A stretch of DNA of 64,000 nucleotides, taken from positions 1-64,000 of the forward strand of contig JBGSHJ010000046.1 of NCBI GenBank assembly GCA_041752315.1. The letters are read 5' to 3'. The number at the start of each line of letters is the position of its first letter. The first letter of the stretch is position 1. This DNA comes from SYFY01 sp041752315. Lineage in GTDB: Bacteria; Pseudomonadota; Gammaproteobacteria; Pseudomonadales; Azotimanducaceae. The translations under genes were made by a program, and so were the position numbers. Of the stretch, positions 52,292 to 60,981 are shown one piece after another. Under the pieces are notes generated by a model. The model ran no database searches. It was not told the origin of the DNA and worked only from the letters and a program-made list of their open reading frames with translations.

Positions 52292-53116
52292 GTGAAGCGG
52301 AGCTCTTCGGTGCTGACCACCGCTCCCACCTCGACCGCCAGTCGCTGCGAAGCGTGATTTGCCCAGGACGTGCTGTACAGCGTGATGCCACCCAGTTACT
52401 GATGCGGAATATATGCATGCCATGGTCTCAAGTCATCCCGGAGGAGGTGCTCGTTGTCGTGACTCACCAGCAAAGTCTCATCATGCGGAGCATGACGAAC
52501 CGGCAAACCAGTACACCGCTCCACACCAGATGATTGACTGCGATTCGTCCCGATCGAGAACTGCCCGATATTTCGCTGCGCCAAGTGTTGGAGCGGATGG
52601 TGTCCCGCGAAGTTTTTCATTACAAATCACGGCTTCCAGATCAGCGCAGAGACTCTCGGGCCGATCGCGACGAAAGCGCCTGATGAAACCATCATCGCTC
52701 GAGCCCTGCCAGAATCGCGGGATTGGCCGGTCGATCGCGATCTGGGCACTGACCGAGACCCGATGGCGCACTGGCGCGAAGATCGACAGGCTGATCGCGC
52801 GTCCGCTCCATTGAAGGAACTGGTCAGTGCAATCGCGGTGACAGCGGCGGCCGTCCCTCCAAGCACCGTAAGGCGCGACTGTTCTGGGTGCTGGTCGTTC
52901 ATGGTGGGCTTCCTGTGGTGCTTCGACCTGTCTGAAGCGGTTGTGGTTCGCTTCCGATGCGCGTTCTGCAGGGTGGCCGTCGATTGACCCAAACGCGTGG
53001 CGCGACCAAAAGCCTGGTCCGAACCCGAGGATCGTGGCCCATGACCGTCGTGAGGCTTCGGGGCCTGCTCGATCAACGATGCAGCGCGCACGGGGAGGTG
53101 CGCGCTACTTGTCGCC
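52292..53116 (-). other. decayed region, perhaps including the start of a broken secreted-protein gene
   Basis: No intact gene is seen in these 825 bases. On the minus strand, ATG 52902 follows AGGA at 8 bases and reads MNDQHPEQSRLTVLGGTAAAVTAIALTSSF, which looks like a Tat-type or membrane-anchored N-terminus, but the frame then turns into low-quality sequence with stops in other frames. The layout, directly upstream of the epoxide hydrolase end, suggests remnants of another gene. Nothing certain can be identified. Confidence 0.35.
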
Positions 53117-54424
53117 TCAAATGGCGCTGCGAAGGGATTTAAACGCCGTGCGGAGTTCGGAGGTCAGGATTGCGGGTTGCTCCCAAGCAGCAAAGTGCCC
53201 CCCTTTGGCGACTTTGTTGTAGTGGATGAGCTTGGGGTACGCCCGTTCTGCCCAGTTTCGCGAGACCTGGTAAATCTCGTCAGGGAAAACGCTCACGGCG
53301 ACCGGGATCTTGATGCCTTTGGGTGTGAAGAAACCGAGCTTGTTCTCCGCGTAGAGACGGGCCGAAGAGACGCCCGTATTTGTCAGCCAGAACAGCGTGA
53401 CGTTGTCGAGAACATCATCACGAGTGAGGCCCTCCTTCCCGCCATCGAAGGACCTTGCGATGAGCTCAAGGCTGCTTGCATCGTGGTCAATCAGGAAGGT
53501 CGCGAGGCCCAAAGGCGAATCTGCAAACGCCATGGCTGTTTGCGGACGTGTTCCCATCCAGAAGGCGTAAAAGACATGTTTGTAGAAAAATACGAGCCGG
53601 TCGTAGGTGGCTCGCTCTTCAGACGAAAGGCCTGACGGGGCCGGTGCGTCGGCGAATGATGCGGCATTGATGTCCTCCGGAACCGCGCCCGGCATGTTGG
53701 TGTGAATTGCCAGCAGCTCGGGGGGCGCCTGGACGGCCATCATTTCAGTGACGACAGCGCCCCAGTCCCCGCCCTGTGCGACGTACTGCTTGTATCCCAG
53801 GCGCCGCATCAGCGTGGTCCATGCACTCGCGATCTTTTCGGGGCCCCAGCCGGTCATCGTCGGCTTTCCAGAGAAACCGTAGCCAGGCATTGACGGAATC
53901 ACCAGATGGAAGGCGTCCGAAGCGCTTCCGCCGTAAGCGGTCGGATCTGCGAGAGGTCCGATGAGTTTCAGCTGCTCGACCACTGAACCCGGCCACCCGT
54001 GCGTCACGATGAGCGGCAACGCATGTTCATGCCTGGAGCGGACGTGAATGAAGTGGATGTCCAGTCCGTCGATTTCGGTGATGAAGTTCGGCACAGCGTT
54101 CAACCGGGCTTCGACCTTCCGCCAATCATATCCAGTTCGCCAGTAGGCGAGGACCTGCTCAATGGTCTTGAGCGGGACGCCTTGAGAGAAATCGGAGACT
54201 GTTTCCTTCTCCGGCAAGCGGGTCGCCGCCAGCCGGCGATGCAGGTCGGCGATCGCGGCTTCCGGAAACTGGACTTGAAAGGGGCGAATGGTCTCAGCGT
54301 GAGGGGCGGTCAGGGCTGTCCGCGGCAGCAGGCTCGAAGCACCTGTGACAACAGGGCCGGCCGCGGCGGCGGCCAACATCTGTCGACGATCATCGTCGGC
54401 GAGGTCTGACTTTCTCATTTTCAT
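53117..54424 (-). CDS. epoxide hydrolase family alpha/beta hydrolase with Tat-type signal
   Basis: A 435-residue protein of the microsomal-type epoxide hydrolase family. Start ATG 54424 has GGAGG 8 bases upstream. Residues 13-40 (DRRQMLAAAAAGPVVTGASSLL) resemble a Tat signal with twin arginine. The N-terminal lid region RPFQVQFPEAAIADLHRRLAATRLP and YDWRKVEARLNAVPNFITEIDG match the family, as do HGWPGSVVE (oxyanion loop), QGGDWGAVVTEMM with nucleophile aspartate and KGGHFAAWEQP with the catalytic histidine. It is divergent from a large regulator with repeats in between. Substrate unknown. Confidence 0.88.
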   Translation of the reverse strand: MKMRKSDLADDDRRQMLAAAAAGPVVTGASSLLPRTALTAPHAETIRPFQVQFPEAAIADLHRRLAATRLPEKETVSDFSQGVPLKTIEQVLAYWRTGYDWRKVEARLNAVPNFITEIDGLDIHFIHVRSRHEHALPLIVTHGWPGSVVEQLKLIGPLADPTAYGGSASDAFHLVIPSMPGYGFSGKPTMTGWGPEKIASAWTTLMRRLGYKQYVAQGGDWGAVVTEMMAVQAPPELLAIHTNMPGAVPEDINAASFADAPAPSGLSSEERATYDRLVFFYKHVFYAFWMGTRPQTAMAFADSPLGLATFLIDHDASSLELIARSFDGGKEGLTRDDVLDNVTLFWLTNTGVSSARLYAENKLGFFTPKGIKIPVAVSVFPDEIYQVSRNWAERAYPKLIHYNKVAKGGHFAAWEQPAILTSELRTAFKSLRSAI

Positions 54425-54507
54425 AGCGGAATCCTCCGGATGTTTGGGTTTGCTTGGCTGCACTTTCGTGCTGCGTAAAAGCTAGGCGCACGACTTCCAG
54501 AACACCC

Positions 54508-54537
54508 GTTAGGCGTTGTTAGGTTATGTTAGGCGTT
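54508..54537 (+). promoter_or_regulatory. three 10-bp direct repeats in the divergent intergenic region
   Basis: GTTAGGCGTT, GTTAGGTTAT and GTTAGGCGTT start at 54508, 54518 and 54528, in exact 10-bp register, about 57 bases before the regulator start and 84 bases before the epoxide hydrolase start. OmpR-type winged helices bind such direct repeats. The downstream regulator carries this domain, so an operator for itself is likely. Confidence 0.6.
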
Positions 54538-54593
54538 GGCACCTCGGCGTTTTCCGGTCAGAATCACCGCAAGGCACTACCGAGGTCCGCGTC

Positions 54594-57452
54594 ATGGACG
54601 CAGCCGAGAGCGGGACTCGGGACGGGGTGTCATTTGGCCCCTTCCAATTGCACATGAGCGCCAGACTGCTCACACGGGATGGCGCGTCCGTCGACGTGGG
54701 CGGCCGCGCGCTCGATCTGCTGATTGCGCTGACTTCCTCGCCAAACGAGGTCATCAGCAAGACAGATCTGATGGCGCGTGTCTGGCCAGACGTCATCGTC
54801 GAAGAGGGAAGTCTCCGGTTTCACATCAACGGATTGCGCAATGCGCTGGGCGACGGGAAGGACGGTGCGCGATACATCGCGACGATTCCCGGGCGAGGTT
54901 ATTGCTTTGTCGCGGTCGTTTCGCGCGCCGACAGTTCACGGCGCGCTACCGTGTCTACAACACCTCCCGAGTTTCCCCATGCCAACCTTCCGATCCGTCT
55001 GAGCCAGATGATCGATCGAGAGCAGGACGTTGCCAGACTCGCGCTTCAATTAAAGACATCGCGCGTTGTCACGATCGCGGGTGCCGGAGGTATCGGCAAG
55101 ACCACCGTCGCTGTCGCGGTGGCAAACGACCTGAGCGGGGCATTCGATGGGGCGATGCTTTTCGTTGATCTCGGGATGCTGAACGACCCCGAGCTGGTGG
55201 CGCCCGGCCTCGCCTCAATGATGGGGCTAACCGTCGGTGCGGGGGATGTGCGACCCAGCCTGATTGCCTATCTGCGCGACAAGAAGGTTTGCCTGGTGCT
55301 GGACACGTGCGAGCATCTCATAGAGGCGGTGGCTGCTCTCTCATCGACCATCATCAAGACGGCTCCGCAGGTCCACATCCTAGCGACGAGCCGTGAACCT
55401 CTGCGCATTGATGGAGAATACGTCTACAAGCTTGAAGCCCTCGCCTGCCCGCCGGACGATCCGGAAATTTCGGCTGCCTCAGCGATGTCCTACCCTGCGA
55501 CACAGCTCTTTATGGAGCGCGCGGCCGCCAGCGGCGCAAGTCGTGATGTCAGCGATACGGACGCGCGTATCGTCGCCGGCATATGTCGAAAGCTGGATGG
55601 TGTCGCGCTCGCCGTGGAGCTGGCTGCACGCCGCGTCGAAACCTGGGGACTCTCGCAGACTGCTGCGCTTCTCGATCAGCAGCTGACACTGGGATGGCAG
55701 GGATCGCGTACTGCGCCGCCCCGTCAACGGACATTGCAAGCGACGCTCGATTGGAGTTTCAACCTGCTCACCTATCGGGAACGCTTGGTCCTTCGTCGCC
55801 TGGCAATCTTCGTCGGGCACTTCACACTGGATGCAGCGTTCGCAGTTGGAACCGATGCCGCCCTGGATCGATATGTCGTCTTCAGCGCCATTGAGAATCT
55901 GGTTGCTAAATCCATGGTGGCGACCCGGACGATGGGCGCAAGTACATGCTATCGCCTTCTGGATACGACGCGCGCCTACGTACAAACGACTCCAGTTGAC
56001 GCCGACGAGTATGCTGCCTTCGCGGCGCGTCACGCAGCTTACTTTGGCACCTGGCTAGCGCATGCAGCGGCCGATTGGACGACACTGACAACTGGAGCGG
56101 AGCGCGAGCCCCACTTTGCGGCGCTCAACAATGTGCGCACCGCCCTCGAATGGTGTTTTGGTGACACCGGAAACAAGAGGGCAGGAATTGAATTAGCGGC
56201 GGCTGCGGCGCCGGCCTTTCTGGCGATGTCACTTCTCCCTGAATGCCGTCGCTGGTCGGAACGGGCCATTCTCGCGTTGGAAGAGAACGTTCGCGGCGGA
56301 CCGGAGGAGATGCACCTTCAAGGCACGTTCGGAATGGCCTCGATGTACCTGCACGGGAAAAGTGACGCTGCCTTGGCGGCTCTGAGCCGAAGCGCGGCAA
56401 TCGCGGAGCAACAGGGCGACATCATCATGCAGATCGGGATGCTCGGGATGCTTCGCACCTTCAAATTTCGCAGCGGCGAATTCAAAGATGCACTGAAGTA
56501 CGCAAAGCTATGCAGAACCCTCGCCGCAGGAGCAGATGATCCAGCAGCTTCCGGACACGCCTGCTCGCTGCTGGGAAGGTCCCTTCACCTGACAGGGGAC
56601 CTTGAAGGCGCGCGAATCGAGCTTGAAGACAGTCTGTGGCATTGGTCTCGCGCCAAGCGGACGACAATCTATCTCGGGCACGAACTCCATTATCCGAGTG
56701 ACGTAACGCTTGCTAGGAATCTCTGGCTGCAAGGCCTTCCATATCAGGCTGCACAACGGGCTCACAAGGTAATTGCGGATGTTGTACGCATCGACCGTCC
56801 AGCGGCACAGGTGGTTGTTCTGGGCTGGGCTGCTTCGGTCTTTCTCTGGACCGGTAACCTGGAAAGCGCTGAGCAGCATATTGGGGCGCTGCTCTACCAA
56901 GCCGAAACAAACTCACTCGTCCCCTTCATTGCCGCCGGGCAGGCCCGCCAGGGAGAGCTTAGTATTCTGAGAGGCGATGCGCTAGGCGGTGTCGAGAATC
57001 TGCGGGCAGGCCTGAAGACACTTCATCAGATCGGCTACGAAACACTCACCACCGAATTCAGCATTTCGCTTGCGCTCGGACTGAAAGCATTGGGGCAACA
57101 CGCCGAGGCCCTTGCTCTAACCGATCAGACAATCCAGCGCGTCGAGAGAAACGGCGAAGATCTCTACCTGCCGGAACTGCTGCGCGTAAAAGGCGGCATC
57201 CAGCTCGCGATTCAGCAACGGCCCAATAGACAGACAGAACTCTGCTTGTCCCGGTCGCTCGAATTGAGCCGCCGACAGGGCGCGCGCGCTTGGGAGCTGC
57301 GCACGGTAACCGACCTTGCCGATCTTTGGGCCAAGGAGGGACGCACAGATGATGCCAAGGCTCTGCTGCAACCGGTATTCGAACAATTTGTAGAAGGTCT
57401 GGCGACACCTGACCTTGTGTCTGCAGGACATCTGCTGTCGACGTTGAAGTAG
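54594..57452 (+). CDS. winged-helix/NB-ARC/TPR transcriptional regulator
   Basis: A 952-residue STAND-type regulator. Residues about 15-110 form an OmpR/CadC-type winged helix (ARLLTRDGASVDVGGRALDLL, ARVWPDVIVEEGSLRFHINGLRNALGD, YIATIPGRGYCFVAVV). An NB-ARC ATPase follows, with Walker A AGAGGIGKTTVAVAV near residue 165 and a Walker B-like VCLVLDTCEHLIEAV near 235, then GRRVETW and TLQATLDWSFNLLTYRERLVLRRLAIF near 390-420. The C-terminal 450 residues are helical, TPR-like repeats. ATG 54594 is preferred; the frame opens earlier without similarity. It probably senses a ligand and controls the divergent epoxide hydrolase gene. Confidence 0.85.
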   Translation: MDAAESGTRDGVSFGPFQLHMSARLLTRDGASVDVGGRALDLLIALTSSPNEVISKTDLMARVWPDVIVEEGSLRFHINGLRNALGDGKDGARYIATIPGRGYCFVAVVSRADSSRRATVSTTPPEFPHANLPIRLSQMIDREQDVARLALQLKTSRVVTIAGAGGIGKTTVAVAVANDLSGAFDGAMLFVDLGMLNDPELVAPGLASMMGLTVGAGDVRPSLIAYLRDKKVCLVLDTCEHLIEAVAALSSTIIKTAPQVHILATSREPLRIDGEYVYKLEALACPPDDPEISAASAMSYPATQLFMERAAASGASRDVSDTDARIVAGICRKLDGVALAVELAARRVETWGLSQTAALLDQQLTLGWQGSRTAPPRQRTLQATLDWSFNLLTYRERLVLRRLAIFVGHFTLDAAFAVGTDAALDRYVVFSAIENLVAKSMVATRTMGASTCYRLLDTTRAYVQTTPVDADEYAAFAARHAAYFGTWLAHAAADWTTLTTGAEREPHFAALNNVRTALEWCFGDTGNKRAGIELAAAAAPAFLAMSLLPECRRWSERAILALEENVRGGPEEMHLQGTFGMASMYLHGKSDAALAALSRSAAIAEQQGDIIMQIGMLGMLRTFKFRSGEFKDALKYAKLCRTLAAGADDPAASGHACSLLGRSLHLTGDLEGARIELEDSLWHWSRAKRTTIYLGHELHYPSDVTLARNLWLQGLPYQAAQRAHKVIADVVRIDRPAAQVVVLGWAASVFLWTGNLESAEQHIGALLYQAETNSLVPFIAAGQARQGELSILRGDALGGVENLRAGLKTLHQIGYETLTTEFSISLALGLKALGQHAEALALTDQTIQRVERNGEDLYLPELLRVKGGIQLAIQQRPNRQTELCLSRSLELSRRQGARAWELRTVTDLADLWAKEGRTDDAKALLQPVFEQFVEGLATPDLVSAGHLLSTLK

Positions 57453-57735
57453 CTTCCTAACGTACGCCACTGCGAACTGGGTTTCGAATGGGGATAGTGG
57501 CGGTCGATCGACACGATGACCGCCAACGACCTTCTCAGGCAGCTCTGCAGCCTTGCCGCGTTGGCGCAAGGTTTTGAAAAAAGCTTGCGCCCCCTCGCCA
57601 CTCAACCTCGAAAGTGTCCGGCGATTATGGATTCGAACCGCCGTACCCCATCAGTCGAGAAGGATGGACGGCTTGGCTTTCAGCACACGCACTACCCCCT
57701 CATCGACCAGAATCTGGCTGACTTGCGCGATGCGC

Positions 57736-57895
57736 TTCAGCAACGCGAACCTTTCCTGGTGGCGTTCTCCTGCAAATGCCGCGGTATCTGCCCGTCCTGC
57801 GGCGTGCGTTGACTGATCGAAACCTCGGTTCACCTCGTTGACAACGTCTTCCCGGAAGTACCGATAAGCCAGTGGAGGCTGAGCTTTCCTGGACT
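57736..57895 (+). pseudogene. fragment of an IS91-family transposase
   Basis: FLVAFSCKCRGICPSCGVR, ending with TGA at 57810-57812, matches the zinc-binding start of IS91-type transposases (FSCKxRGFCPSCGxRRM). The protein resumes in the same frame after the stop as LIETSVHLVDNVFPEVPISQWRLSFP, the next conserved block, so an in-frame stop interrupts it. Beyond both ends the similarity vanishes. The flanks 57453-57735 and 57896-58085 hold no other gene I can recognise, so the 633-base gap is otherwise blank. Confidence 0.75.
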
Positions 57896-58085
57896 CCAAG
57901 GAAGTGTGTCGGCTGCGTGTGACCCCAACACTGCAAATCCACGAAAAAGCAGTGTCAGCGCGCTGATGAAAGCAGTTGGCGCGCAAATAGTCACTCGTCA
58001 AGATCGTTCGCCCAGCGAAAATCGCACTCCGCGCTTCATCGAGACTTGGATCAGCTGCGTGCCAACGAGGTGTGAGAAATCCGGG

Positions 58086-58991
58086 CTAGCCTTTGACGAT
58101 GCTGCCAAGGAACTCGAGTGTACGGTCATAGGCCGCAGGATCCGAGGACATGACGGCCGCATTAAAGTCCGTTACCCCCATGTCGGCGAGTCGCTTGATC
58201 TGTCCGCGGAGCAGGTTTTCATCGCCGAGAATGGCAATGTCCTCGGGATTCTTCAGCCCTTCTTTGTCCAGCATCGCCCGATAACTGGGCAGCTGACCGT
58301 ATATCGTCAGCATCTGGCCCAGTTCTTTCCTTGCATCGTCCGGCTTGTTGGTCAGCAGTACCGGAAATCCTCCAACAACACGCGGTGATTTCAGACCAGC
58401 CTGTCGCAGCGATTTGATGATGTGTCCTTCCATGGTCTTCGGACCCACCATCCAGGTGTTGGTGCCATCACAAAGTTCGGCAGCCACTTTCAGCATCGAA
58501 GGCCCCAGGGCCGCGACGACCACCGGCACGTTGGTACCTCCCTGGATATCGAGTTTCAACCCATGCACCCGATACTGCTCACCCTCAAAGTCACAGGTTT
58601 CACCACGAACCAGGGGCATCAGCACCTTCAGGTATTCCCGCATGTGTCTGGCCGGCTGGTCGTAAGACAATCCCAGCATGCTTTCGATGACCACCTTGTG
58701 GGACAGCCCGATGCCGAGCGTGAAGCGTCCACCGCTGGCCGCGTGCGTCGTCATGGCTTGTTGCGCGATTGCCGTCGGGTGACGCGGATAGGTCGGGGTC
58801 ACGGCCGTACCCAGCCCGATCCGTGAAGTTTCCCGGCCGATGATGGCAAGTGTCGTAATGGCATCGAACGAAAATATGTTGGCCAGCCAGACATCGTCGA
58901 GTCCGGCCGCTTCCACCGCCCTGGCCCTGGCCACGATGTCGTCAATCGTCGCCCGTGTTCCATCCGCCCCGATCATGATGCCAATGCGCAT
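58086..58991 (-). CDS. LLM-class F420-type oxidoreductase, TIGR03564-like
   Basis: A 301-residue luciferase-like TIM barrel. Start MRIGIMIGADG at 58991. LANIFSFDAITTLAIIGRETSRIGLGTAVTPTYPRHPTAIAQQAMTTHAASGGRFTLGIGLSHK, abbreviated here to its recognisable blocks GTAVTPTYPRHP and FTLGIGLSHK, matches the TIGR03564 group, usually described as F420-dependent. VVVAALGPSMLK near residue 165 is also typical. It is the third such enzyme in the window, and no F420 biosynthesis genes are present here. Cofactor unproven. Confidence 0.87.
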   Translation of the reverse strand: MRIGIMIGADGTRATIDDIVARARAVEAAGLDDVWLANIFSFDAITTLAIIGRETSRIGLGTAVTPTYPRHPTAIAQQAMTTHAASGGRFTLGIGLSHKVVIESMLGLSYDQPARHMREYLKVLMPLVRGETCDFEGEQYRVHGLKLDIQGGTNVPVVVAALGPSMLKVAAELCDGTNTWMVGPKTMEGHIIKSLRQAGLKSPRVVGGFPVLLTNKPDDARKELGQMLTIYGQLPSYRAMLDKEGLKNPEDIAILGDENLLRGQIKRLADMGVTDFNAAVMSSDPAAYDRTLEFLGSIVKG

Positions 58992-59086
58992 ATCCGATTC
59001 TCCTGTGTGTAGACCTGCAACCATCAAACTTGAAACAGGGCGGGAGAGTACTGCATTTTCAGAGATTGCCGTATCGCTCGGAGACC

Positions 59087-59944
59087 ATGCGCTGGAGTAA
59101 TCTGTCTGGGCCAGAACCAGTTGCGAGACATGAATTGGCAGACGACTGCGCAGAAACACTGGAAAAGAAGAGTTCGAAACCGGTCAAGACTGTCCTTGAA
59201 GCGGTAAGGGAAATTTGCCTGCATCTGCCGGAAACGACTGAGGTCGTCTCCCATGGTTTCCCGAACTTTCGTGTCGCCGACAAGACCTTTGCCACGTTTT
59301 CAGTGAATCACCACGGTGATGGTCGGGTCGCGCTGTTGCTGGCGATGGGACCAGGAGCACAGATGTACCATGTCACCATCGAGCCCCGATATTACTTCGT
59401 GCCACCTTATGTCGGTCCGCGTGGGTGGGTCGGGGTCGAACTCAACAAGGGTCTGTCCTGGAAGACCGTCGCCCGGCGGGTGTGGGAAACCTATGAGTGG
59501 ATCGCTCCAATGCGATTGAAGCAGTGCATGCCACCACTCATCCGGATCACTGCGCCCAAACCGATGAGTGCCAGCGACATCGATCCGATGAGCCCGGCTC
59601 GCATTCAGAAGATCGTCAAGCGGCTGGCAAACATCTGCCTTGCGTTGCCGGAAACAAGCGCCTCCACGAGTTTCGGCAACCCGGTATGGGTGGCAGGCAA
59701 AAAGACCTTTGCACAGGCGTGGCGTTATGGCGGGCAATTGAAACTGGCTTTCTGGGTAGGGCCTGACCGTCAGGATGCCCTGATCCTCGATCCTCGCTAT
59801 TCGATACCCAGTTACATGGGACACAACGGCTGGATAGCCCTGGACGCCGAACAGGGTGTGAATTGGGATGAAGTTGAATCACTGGCCATCGACAGCTACC
59901 GGCACTTCGCACTGAAGCGGATGCTGGATGTCCTGGTGCATTGA
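59087..59944 (+). CDS. protein with two tandem MmcQ/YjbR domains
   Basis: A 285-residue protein made of two similar DNA-binding-fold-like domains. Residues about 35-145 contain VREICLHLPETTEVVSHGFPNFRVADKTFATF, and residues about 170-280 contain VKRLANICLALPETSASTSFGNPVWVAGKKTFAQAW, both followed by a YFVPPYVGPRGWVGVEL / YSIPSYMGHNGWIALDA type segment. Each is a MmcQ/YjbR unit; a single copy is usual, so this gene duplicated internally. ATG 59087 with GGAG upstream is preferred over the TTG at 59030. Function unknown. Confidence 0.82.
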   Translation: MRWSNLSGPEPVARHELADDCAETLEKKSSKPVKTVLEAVREICLHLPETTEVVSHGFPNFRVADKTFATFSVNHHGDGRVALLLAMGPGAQMYHVTIEPRYYFVPPYVGPRGWVGVELNKGLSWKTVARRVWETYEWIAPMRLKQCMPPLIRITAPKPMSASDIDPMSPARIQKIVKRLANICLALPETSASTSFGNPVWVAGKKTFAQAWRYGGQLKLAFWVGPDRQDALILDPRYSIPSYMGHNGWIALDAEQGVNWDEVESLAIDSYRHFALKRMLDVLVH

Positions 59945-60074
59945 TCGTCTTATGCGCAAGGCAACCGGTCAACGTCATGCCCTCCACGTCGTTCCCTGAT
60001 CTTCACGAGGATTCCTTCTGCGATTCGCGGCATACTTCGGTCGCCCTCAACTTCAGAAGCAGAGCAGTCAGCAA

Positions 60075-60932
60075 ATGATCCAGTGGAAAGTTGGTGACGT
60101 CACCATCAAGCGCGTCGTCGAAATGGAAATGCCGGTTCCCTACCATCCGCAGCACGCGTTCCTGAAAGAAGCGAAGCCGGAAGTCCTGCGGGAAATGCCC
60201 TGGCTGTTCCCGCACTTCGTGACCGAGGACGGTGCGTTGAAACTGTCGATCCACGCACTGGTGGTCGAAGCGCCTGGATTGCGTCTCGTGGTCGATACCT
60301 GTGTCGGCAATGACAAACCCCGTTCATTGCTGGGCGGTCAATCGCTGCAGACCGGCTTTCTCAAGAGCCTGGCGGATGCCGGTTGCCCCGCAGAGTCCGT
60401 GAATGCAGTCATCTGTACACACCTGCACGTTGATCATGTCGGCTGGAACACCATGCTGGTGGAAGGCAAATGGGTGCCGACCTTTGGCAACGCCCGCTAT
60501 CTGATCGGCAAGCAGGAGTTTGCGCACTGGAATGCCGAGGGAGATGAAGAACAGCAGACCATCCTCAGCGATTCCATCAGACCCATCTTCGATCACGGAC
60601 TGGTGGACCTGGTGGAGATGAATCACGTCATCTCACCGGAAATACGCCTGACACCCACACCCGGGCACACGCCGGGTCACGTCAGCGTCCTGATCGAATC
60701 CAGGGGCGAGCGTGCCATGATCACCGGGGATATGCTTCACCATCCCTGCCAGTTTGGTCATCCGGAGTGGTCACCGACCTTCGACAGTGATCCTGTCGCC
60801 GGCGCAGGTATGCGCCGGGTGGTAATGGAAACCGTTGCCGACCAGCCGATCCTCGTGATCGGTACTCACTTCGCGGCGCCAACGGGTGGGCACGTTCGTC
60901 GCGACGGTTCCGCTTTCCGCTTCGACGTATAG
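60075..60932 (+). CDS. MBL-fold metallohydrolase
   Basis: A 285-residue metallo-beta-lactamase-fold protein. The zinc motif THLHVDHVGWN is near residue 115, with further ligands in PGHTPGHVS (near 195) and ITGDMLHHP (near 218), and GTHFAAPTGG near 265. This pattern fits the glyoxalase II/AttM-like hydrolases that open lactones or thioesters. The AttM-like reading is only by fold. It is convergent with the Old Yellow Enzyme gene. Confidence 0.9.
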   Translation: MIQWKVGDVTIKRVVEMEMPVPYHPQHAFLKEAKPEVLREMPWLFPHFVTEDGALKLSIHALVVEAPGLRLVVDTCVGNDKPRSLLGGQSLQTGFLKSLADAGCPAESVNAVICTHLHVDHVGWNTMLVEGKWVPTFGNARYLIGKQEFAHWNAEGDEEQQTILSDSIRPIFDHGLVDLVEMNHVISPEIRLTPTPGHTPGHVSVLIESRGERAMITGDMLHHPCQFGHPEWSPTFDSDPVAGAGMRRVVMETVADQPILVIGTHFAAPTGGHVRRDGSAFRFDV

Positions 60933-60963
60933 CGGTTCAGGCCAGCCCCTCTGGGTTCCCGTT

Positions 60964-60981
60964 GGCAGGCTTCAGCCTGCC
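60964..60981. terminator. REP-like hairpin between two convergent genes, overlapping a stop codon
   Basis: GGCAGGC-TTCA-GCCTGCC is a perfect 7-bp stem with a 4-base loop, in the 39-base gap after the MBL gene. The TCA in its loop is the complement of the OYE stop codon (60972-60974), so the hairpin covers the OYE end. There is no strong T-tract, and the form resembles REP elements of pseudomonads. It may end transcription or stabilise ends. Confidence 0.45.

Noticed and set aside
57612..57660. GGATTCGAACC looks like the T-loop of a tRNA
   Set aside because: The flanking bases cannot pair as a T-stem on either strand, and no acceptor, D or anticodon arm is found nearby.
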